IMG/VR virus record: IMGVR_UViG_3300048057_000022
Location: 1-62,465 of that record
Reading direction: 5' to 3' (one strand)
Source of the DNA: a virus
Length of the DNA: 62,465 nt
Numbering within the stretch: position 1 is the stretch's first letter; every line of letters starts with the position of its first letter. Below, piece by piece: positions 58,327 through 62,465 of the stretch. The translations under genes were made by a program, and so were the position numbers. The notes beneath the pieces were generated by a model, which ran no database searches, had not been told where the DNA came from, and worked only from the letters and a program-made list of their open reading frames with translations.

Positions 58327-58594
58327 CGACCCACTTCTCGTCAAAGAGCCACACGCGGAAACCCCCCTCGACCTTCCTGGTTTCGATCTTCCAGAGCGCC
58401 CGGCCGTTCCGCTTGAGCCAAGCCTTGCCCGACGCCATCACCGACCGGCGACGCTGGTTCAAGTGGGCGTCTTTCGTACCCGGCTTATCCACCGGCACGA
58501 GGAACGAACTTCCCGACTTCATTTGCCTCCAAGGAAACTGGCGGGCAGGCAGAAATTCTTCGCCCTCGACGGGCACGTTGTTTTCGACCTTCAT
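58316..58594 (-). CDS. Conserved small phage protein, 92 aa
   Basis: VEGEEFLPARQFPWRQMKSG, then SSFLVPVDKPGTKDAHLNQR and WKIETRKVEGGFRVW; a small family in phage genomes that begins with a xFPWxxMKxGxSFxV strand. ATG follows GGGGGAGTCTC. It may bind nucleic acids; not established. Confidence 0.65.
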   Translation of the reverse strand: MKVENNVPVEGEEFLPARQFPWRQMKSGSSFLVPVDKPGTKDAHLNQRRRSVMASGKAWLKRNGRALWKIETRKVEGGFRVWLFDEKWVGEE

Positions 58595-58992
58595 GAGACT
58601 CCCCCTTCTTGCTGGATTCCGGCCCTCGAAAAATCGGGCCCCTATACTGTACGGTTTAATAAGTTTTTATTTATATACTTATACTTGTGTCCCTTAGCGG
58701 TGTACCTTCTCCGAGGGTACCTGGCAGTCAAGTCGTTCTCCCTCTTTGTCTTACAGCGCCGTGGTGCTGTACCTTTACGGTGTTCCTACCGTTAAGGCGA
58801 TAACACACGGTAAAAACGTCCAGGAATCATGCGCGAAACAGCCCCAAAACCGAGATTTACGTTTCATTAGGAAAAATGGATGCATCTAACCTACGTTTTG
58901 CGGTAAAATAGGCCAAATCGCGTTCACGTTTCATTAGTGAAATAGACCGAAACGCAGGTTTACGTTTCATAGTGAATTTGCATGCATCTAAC
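58595..58992. other. 400-bp non-coding region with AT-rich island and repeats
   Basis: It contains an AT-rich stretch (58655-58690, TTATTTATATACTTATAC) in an otherwise GC-rich genome, several GGTGTACC/GGTACC elements (58699-58790), and an array of five similar repeats (58856-59012). Leftward transcription of the 58594 gene must start here. The AT-rich island beside repeats is compatible with an origin. Confidence 0.6.
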
Positions 58993-59012
58993 CTACGTTC
59001 CATAGTGAAATT
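58856..59012. repeat. Five ~20-bp repeats at ~34-bp spacing
   Basis: TACGTTTCATTAGTGAAAT-type copies anchor at 58858, 58892, 58925, 58961 and 58994 (steps 34, 33, 36, 33). The clearest copy (58923-58943) contains TTTCA-TTAG-TGAAA, an inverted repeat. Two copies carry an extra GCATCTAACC upstream. The last copy covers the stop codon of the SLOG gene. The spacing is about three helical turns, so bound proteins would line up. It is not a CRISPR array: repeats and gaps are too short and degenerate. Confidence 0.8.
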
Positions 59013-59382
59013 GACACGTCGTGACGATGCCAAGCTCCCCCTTAACCACCATTTCGAGGACAAGTTTTTGACGCTTGATGAACTCCGATCGGATACTCCA
59101 AGAACCTCGGCTGACGCCGTCCCAAATCAGAATCAGCGCATCTCCCTCTTTCGCCATCCAACAGTTACGAATCGGGCCTGCACCTTTGCCGAAAGCGTCC
59201 CAAAGCGGGGGATAGGTGCAGACCTGAACCGCGTTCTCTTTTGCCCACCTGTCACCCATCGCGTCCACGCCCTTGGAGCCACCCTGAATCACCAGATTGA
59301 TGTCGTGAGGGAACTCTTCGACAGCCCTCAAGAGAAGGTCGTAATCGGTGATGTGACGAGATCCTGCGATGACGACTTTCAT
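58993..59382 (-). CDS. SLOG/DUF2493-like protein, 129 aa
   Basis: MKVVIAGSRHITDYDLLLRA, then VIQGGSKGVDAMGDRWAKEN and RNCWMAKEGDALILIWDGVS are the Rossmann-like landmarks of the YspA/DUF2493 SLOG group, which bind nucleotides or nucleotide-derived ligands. The C-terminus is unusual (VKGELGIVTTCQFHYGT) because the stop lies within an intergenic repeat. Function unknown. Confidence 0.75.
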   Translation of the reverse strand: MKVVIAGSRHITDYDLLLRAVEEFPHDINLVIQGGSKGVDAMGDRWAKENAVQVCTYPPLWDAFGKGAGPIRNCWMAKEGDALILIWDGVSRGSWSIRSEFIKRQKLVLEMVVKGELGIVTTCQFHYGT

Positions 59383-59422
59383 CGTAAATCCGTCGTCGAG
59401 AAGAGATGCCAGACGTACGCAT

Positions 59423-59857
59423 TCATTTGTCGTACCTTTTGTGTAGGCCCCCGTGGCAACGCGAGCAAAGCCAGCTTACCTCAAGCGGTAGGTCGTAATT
59501 GGGGTGATGGCCCTCGCGACGATAAAAGGAAAAGTCGTGGTTGCACGCCTCACAAGCACTGGGTGGAATAACCCTACCGTCCCTAACTGCGTGGCAAAGA
59601 ATCACGTTCGCGGCCCGCTTCACTGGATCTAGCATTCGGTGGTGCTTGCCCATGGTTTTGGCGTGGTGGTACTTTGCTCGACCCCGAGCCCGCTCACGAC
59701 CAACCCACTCTGCATCACCCATCTTCACCCCATACCAACGCCGAGCGTAGTCCCGCCGACAATCCTTGCAGGAATTAAGGTGTCCGTCTGACATACCGGG
59801 ATGTTTGTAGAAGTTGGTCATTGCTTTTGTCTCGCCACAGTCTTTACAAGCTTTCAC
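59423..59857 (-). CDS. HNH/zinc-finger nuclease-like protein, 144 aa
   Basis: GTG start. N-terminal knuckle CKDCGETKAM...CKDCRRDYARR; C-terminal CEACNHDFSFYRREGHHPNY and VSWLCSRCHGGLHKRY place two Cys pairs around an HH motif, as in HNH-like domains found in phages. Whether it cuts DNA is unproven; it could be a homing-type or packaging nuclease. Confidence 0.65.
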   Translation of the reverse strand: MKACKDCGETKAMTNFYKHPGMSDGHLNSCKDCRRDYARRWYGVKMGDAEWVGRERARGRAKYHHAKTMGKHHRMLDPVKRAANVILCHAVRDGRVIPPSACEACNHDFSFYRREGHHPNYDLPLEVSWLCSRCHGGLHKRYDK

Positions 59858-59881
59858 TTCGCCCTCCCGCTTATGAGTGTC

Positions 59882-60361
59882 TTAATCTAAAACGGAAAGG
59901 CTAGAACTAAAAGGGAGGTCGTCGTCCTCCTCATCCAGAGGCTTGAGGTTTTCTTTAATAGGAGTGTGCTCAGAACTCTGAACGGGGTCCTTCGGCTGCC
60001 GATACCCAGCCTGTGCCTCCTCCTGGGACCTCGGATCGAGATTGATCCACTTCTCGACGATGACATCGGTGTAATACTTCTTCGAATCACCCTCCCCGAC
60101 CGTGCGGCTCTTGATGTAGCCCTCGATAGAGACGCGGGAGCCCTTACGAAGCCAGTCGTAAGCCTTCACGGCATCGCCGCCACGAAAAACGAGCCTGTGC
60201 CAGGTTGTCTCCTCACCGAACTCCTCAGAGCCCTTCTTTTTCCAATACCTGGTCGTCGCCAACGAGAGATTGGTGACCATGCCACCATCCTCGAAGGTGT
60301 GGGTGTCGGGATTGCTTCCAGCGTAACCGATGAGGAAGATTTTGTTCTGGTAGATGGCCAT
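59882..60361 (-). CDS. ssb: Single-stranded DNA-binding protein, 159 aa
   Basis: OB fold with MAIYQNKIFLIGYAGSNPDT, VTNLSLATTRYWKKK, TTWHRLVFRGGDAVKAYDWL and RVSIEGYIKSRTV, then a disordered Gln/Pro tail. The acidic motif EEDDDLPF, normally the very C-terminus, is followed by SSSLSVLD. ATG at 60361 chosen; a longer frame upstream overlaps the next gene. It protects ssDNA in replication and recombination. Confidence 0.9.
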   Translation of the reverse strand: MAIYQNKIFLIGYAGSNPDTHTFEDGGMVTNLSLATTRYWKKKGSEEFGEETTWHRLVFRGGDAVKAYDWLRKGSRVSIEGYIKSRTVGEGDSKKYYTDVIVEKWINLDPRSQEEAQAGYRQPKDPVQSSEHTPIKENLKPLDEEDDDLPFSSSLSVLD

Positions 60362-60558
60362 TAGTCTTGGGCCCCCATGTAGTTGGTAGCTGTGAGTGTC
60401 GCTGTAATGTCGGAAATTGAGATGATAGAAACGACGGGGATGGACATTTTGCCACATCCTATCAGACCAGTTGGTGTGCTGGACGGTTCAGCACACTCCA
60501 GCACACAGCACACTGGCCGGTCATTTAGGCGATTTACGATCTCTTCCTGCGTTCGCAT
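60361..60558 (-). CDS. Small hypothetical protein, 65 aa
   Basis: ATG at 60558 with GGGAG upstream; longer starts overlap the neighbour further. RTQEEIVNRLNDRPVCC and a hydrophobic Ile/Ser end (MSIPVVSIISISDITATLTA). Its last base is shared with the SSB start region. Confidence 0.5.
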   Translation of the reverse strand: MRTQEEIVNRLNDRPVCCVLECAEPSSTPTGLIGCGKMSIPVVSIISISDITATLTATNYMGAQD

Positions 60559-60814
60559 CAGGCACATCTCCCATTCTCGAATTAACACTGTTTTTGTGGA
60601 TAACTACGTCTTTTCGAAGGTGTACGACGGGTAGAATGGCAAGAATCGTGACCTCCGTGGCGGTCGTACACGTCAGGATCTCCTCGGCGACCAAAATGGC
60701 GGAATCCACGTCCTTCGTTACGGCGTAATCAATCAAATCAGGTCCACTAGGAGCAACGAGGTGGGTCATCTCCCACCAACCTTCCAACCTGAGTCCAGCA
60801 GGCTCGTTACTCAT
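60521..60814 (-). CDS. Hypothetical protein, 97 aa
   Basis: ATG at 60814 has AAGGAAG just upstream; ATG 60835 is an alternative. LRLEGWWEMTHLVAPSG, then DVDSAILVAEEILTCTTATE and VVHLRKDVVIHK. It overlaps the next gene by 38 bases. No family recognised. Confidence 0.55.
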   Translation of the reverse strand: MSNEPAGLRLEGWWEMTHLVAPSGPDLIDYAVTKDVDSAILVAEEILTCTTATEVTILAILPVVHLRKDVVIHKNSVNSRMGDVPDANAGRDRKSPK

Positions 60815-60836
60815 CGGCTTCCTTGTAGCGCTCATC

Positions 60837-61127
60837 CTAAAAATCCCATTCTGTTTCCTCGATGGTGGTGTGGCCGAACGACTCTATCCATGGAATGAAT
60901 TTGAATTCGAAGCACTCGGGGCAGAGGTCCACCAGCCATTGGGTACCCGAACCACCCTCTGGGTAGGCTTCACCTAAGCGCAGTTTTGCGTAAGACTCGC
61001 CCACCATGAAGGCCGACCCAGACCAGTTGCGATACGGCTTACTGCTCCGACCACAGACGTCGCAGACGGTGTACTCCAGCACCTCGATCGTGGTAGCTGG
61101 CCTCTCAACAACTTTGTGCTTTCTCAT
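60837..61127 (-). CDS. Zinc-binding small protein, 96 aa
   Basis: CDVCGRSSKPYRNWSGS near residue 22 and LCPECFEFKFIPWIESFGHT near 68 form a zinc ribbon around a beta domain. Small proteins with this CDxCG...DLCxECF layout are frequent in phages. Overlaps the upstream gene by 4 bases. Confidence 0.65.
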   Translation of the reverse strand: MRKHKVVERPATTIEVLEYTVCDVCGRSSKPYRNWSGSAFMVGESYAKLRLGEAYPEGGSGTQWLVDLCPECFEFKFIPWIESFGHTTIEETEWDF

Positions 61128-61369
61128 TCAACAGGCTCCTCGATGGCCATGACCCAGGCGTGATCTTCCTCGTTGCCATAGCTCCAGCAGGCCAAAAAAG
61201 GCGGGGCAGGATGCTCCTCGGCGATGTTGCGAGGATTAGCTACTGAGTCCTGAAAACGCTCCAACGTCCACTCCTTCGCAGACACGGACCCGTTGAACAG
61301 ACGGAACTCCGGGTCGTAGTGACGGTCAGCGACACAGGCTAGGTAGAACCAACGCGGGTTAGTCATCAT
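61124..61369 (-). CDS. Hypothetical protein, 81 aa
   Basis: RWFYLACVADRHYDPEFRLF and ACWSYGNEEDHAWVMAIEEP suggest a compact beta fold. Overlaps both neighbours by 4 bases. Unknown. Confidence 0.6.
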   Translation of the reverse strand: MMTNPRWFYLACVADRHYDPEFRLFNGSVSAKEWTLERFQDSVANPRNIAEEHPAPPFLACWSYGNEEDHAWVMAIEEPVE

Positions 61370-61761
61370 GGCCTTTCGTCCATTTCCTTGAAAGAATGTA
61401 GGACCTCTCTCCAGTCCCGAGACGTTGCCCCACCCGAGGCCCCACTGGGCGGCTCCTTTTTCATGTCCTCGTCACCCTGCCTCCACGTCTCCACGGGTTG
61501 GATCTCTTGTTCGGAGAAGTTGAGGCTACGCTTGAGGATGATGCGGGCGATTGGGTTGATTTCAAAAATCAAGACGGTGTCCCTACCTGGAGGACACTCG
61601 GGGTGTGCCAGGATCTCCGCCGCAACCTTACGCGCTTCCGCCAGGGTCGTCAGGAAAACGGCGTCCGGGGAATGGTGAGAGGCCCTTATTACGTCGTTCT
61701 GGGAGGGTTCACCTACTACCATGTACCCCATGTAAGTGAGGCTTCCTAAGCTATTTCCCAT
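61366..61761 (-). CDS. First gene of the leftward arm, 131 aa
   Basis: GYMVVGEPSQNDVIRASHHS, FLTTLAEARKVAAEILAHPE and TVLIFEINPIARIILKR form an alpha/beta domain with a charged C-terminus. It is the first gene after the leftward promoter at 61804-61832. Unknown. Confidence 0.6.
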   Translation of the reverse strand: MGNSLGSLTYMGYMVVGEPSQNDVIRASHHSPDAVFLTTLAEARKVAAEILAHPECPPGRDTVLIFEINPIARIILKRSLNFSEQEIQPVETWRQGDEDMKKEPPSGASGGATSRDWREVLHSFKEMDERP

Positions 61762-61803
61762 CGGTAACTCCTTTGGCTGTCCGCTGTGTTTGATGGTGTA
61801 ATC

Positions 61804-61832
61804 ATAATAACGAGTAGTTCGATGTAGTGCAA
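61804..61832 (-). promoter_or_regulatory. Leftward promoter, TTGCAC-17-TATTAT
   Basis: Minus-strand TTGCAC (61827-61832) and TATTAT (61804-61809) at 17 bp. It lies 43 bp before the ATG of the first leftward gene. The -35 box is the same as that of the rightward promoter at 62222. Confidence 0.65.
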
Positions 61833-62221
61833 TGGGTCCTTGGTAGGAACAAACCGGCTAAAAATGGAAAGTGTTGTGTAGGCAACATTTCTGGAGAACA
61901 GCCTTCGCCCGGCAAGACTGTAAAAAATCAGCGCGGTAAAAACAGGATTTTGGATTGAGATCGGAGAGAAATAGGCGAGAGGGTACCCTGGGGCCGTGGG
62001 GCCATCTGAGAACCCCATGCCCCGGTCCGGTCTTGGGTCTGCGGGTTTGGCTAGGGTTTGCAAAGTGCAAATGAGGGGTGAACGCGACGGGTCCGTTTTT
62101 CGGAATAATGGGTTTCGGTGGCCTTTGGCTTCCTCGGGCGCCAGTATGGGCGGACCTTCGGTGTGTCCCCATCTAGTGACACTTTCCCGTTCCAGTTTAC
62201 AAAACCCTGACAGTCGGTCCC

Positions 62222-62250
62222 TTGCACCCCGGTCCTTCAGTATGTATAAA
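62222..62250 (+). promoter_or_regulatory. Rightward promoter, TTGCAC-17-TATAAA
   Basis: TTGCAC (62222-62227) and TATAAA (62245-62250) at 17 bp, 77 bp upstream of the small membrane-protein gene. Confidence 0.7.
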
Positions 62251-62326
62251 CAAACCGCCGGACGATACTACCCGGCGTCCAGGGCATCGGCCCCGGACAT
62301 TTTTCCTAGTCGAAAGGATGGGACCC

Positions 62327-62455
62327 ATGACCAAGCTGATTCTAGTTGAGTTCTCTCCCCACTCGTTCCTTGTATCGGTTCCCTTTGCTTTTTGGGTCGT
62401 AGTGGGGGTCTTGGTGGCGCTCGCGGTTGTCACGGTCTGGGAGGTGACAAGATGA
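62327..62455 (+). CDS. 42-aa membrane protein
   Basis: ATG at 62327 with AAAGGATGG upstream; earlier in-frame codons overlap the promoter. Helix FLVSVPFAFWVVVGVLVALA with a short polar tail. It begins the rightward arm and overlaps the next ATG by 4 bases. Its G-rich codon style equals that of genes at 1-3340. Confidence 0.65.
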   Translation: MTKLILVEFSPHSFLVSVPFAFWVVVGVLVALAVVTVWEVTR

Positions 62456-62465
62456 ACGGCCAAGC
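62452..62465 (+). CDS. Start of a gene cut by the window edge (MNGQ...)
   Basis: ATG overlaps the upstream TGA. Only four codons are visible. If the ends join, it would need one base less at the junction to read into the frame open at base 3, giving a hydrophobic N-terminus; joined as given it stops after 18 residues. Confidence 0.4.

Larger units (their letters stand above)
61762..62326. other. 565-bp divergent regulatory region
   Basis: No convincing gene. It separates the leftward arm from the rightward one and contains promoters on both strands (61804-61832 and 62222-62250). At 61872-61887 TGTTG-N6-CAACA resembles the iteron palindrome at 4034-4151. Short frames on both strands here have no domain and no ribosome site. 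Confidence 0.6.

Noticed and set aside
58856-59012. CRISPR array
   Set aside because: Copies are ~20 bp, degenerate and partly palindromic, with ~13-bp gaps that resemble each other; no cas genes.
58857-59063. Minus-strand repeat protein of 11-12 residue units
   Set aside because: It overlaps the SLOG gene end in another frame, has no ribosome site, and the first repeat breaks the frame; the DNA repeat is the simpler feature.
61746-62349. Short frames on both strands in the divergent region
   Set aside because: No ribosome sites, no domains, and they overlap promoter elements.
1-62465. tRNA genes
   Set aside because: I looked for cloverleaf-like blocks with GGTTCGANTCC-type T arms in the intergenic gaps and saw none; a tRNAscan run would settle it.

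Overview
The window looks like a nearly or fully complete genome of a tailed dsDNA phage of siphovirus build. The leftward-read half holds a full head and tail set: a GpA-type large terminase, portal, scaffold, HK97-like capsid, tail tube, tail chaperones with a probable -1 frameshift, a 933-residue tape measure, a giant hub, fibres, an endolysin and a holin candidate. The DNA is GC-rich, with E. coli-like promoters and strong Shine-Dalgarno sites, so the host is a GC-rich bacterium that the sequence does not name. I saw no tRNA, rRNA or CRISPR array.

Layout. Positions 1-3340 (+) hold a G-rich module with a membrane protein, a small Cys protein, a 553-residue zinc-finger protein and a di-zinc peptidase. 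Positions 3341-4442 are non-coding and carry an 11-bp phased tandem array, palindromes, five 18-bp iteron-like palindromes and the early promoter. Positions 4443-16377 (+) are a tightly overlapping early operon of about 35 mostly small genes. It includes a DUF932 protein, a Lar-like protein, several Zn-ribbon proteins, two related sulfotransferase-like proteins, a collagen-like lipoprotein, a HAD phosphatase and a nucleotidyltransferase. Positions 16398-17579 (+) encode a tyrosine recombinase with its own promoter. A hairpin at 17620-17651 separates the two convergent halves.

Everything from 61761 down to 17658 reads leftward. In order of transcription this is small accessory genes, SSB, HNH-like and SLOG proteins (61.8-59.0 kb); an intergenic repeat array (58.6-59.0 kb); more small genes (58.6-56.4 kb); packaging and head genes (56.4-48 kb); tail genes (48-33 kb); fibres with a third sulfotransferase-like gene (35-24 kb); lysis genes (24.2-23.3 kb); a small HTH regulator (22.5 kb); and recombination/replication genes (exonuclease, Gp3-like protein, DnaD-like initiator, DnaB, RuvC; 22.4-17.7 kb). 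I found no DNA polymerase or primase, so replication probably borrows these from the host.

A divergent promoter pair sits at 61.80-62.25 kb. The rightward promoter drives a small membrane-protein gene, then a gene that starts at 62452 and runs off the end. The left edge opens inside a G-rich reading frame of the same style. This suggests that the two ends join in a circular or circularly permuted genome with two divergent transcription arms.

The most interesting points are three sulfotransferase-like genes in one phage, a textbook slippery heptamer in the tail chaperone gene, two separate repeat arrays that could be origins or control regions, repeated gene-junction cassettes in the early operon, a gene whose only well-placed start is ATA, and a virion protein built from 21 short LPALTASGTA-type repeats with two alternating linkers.
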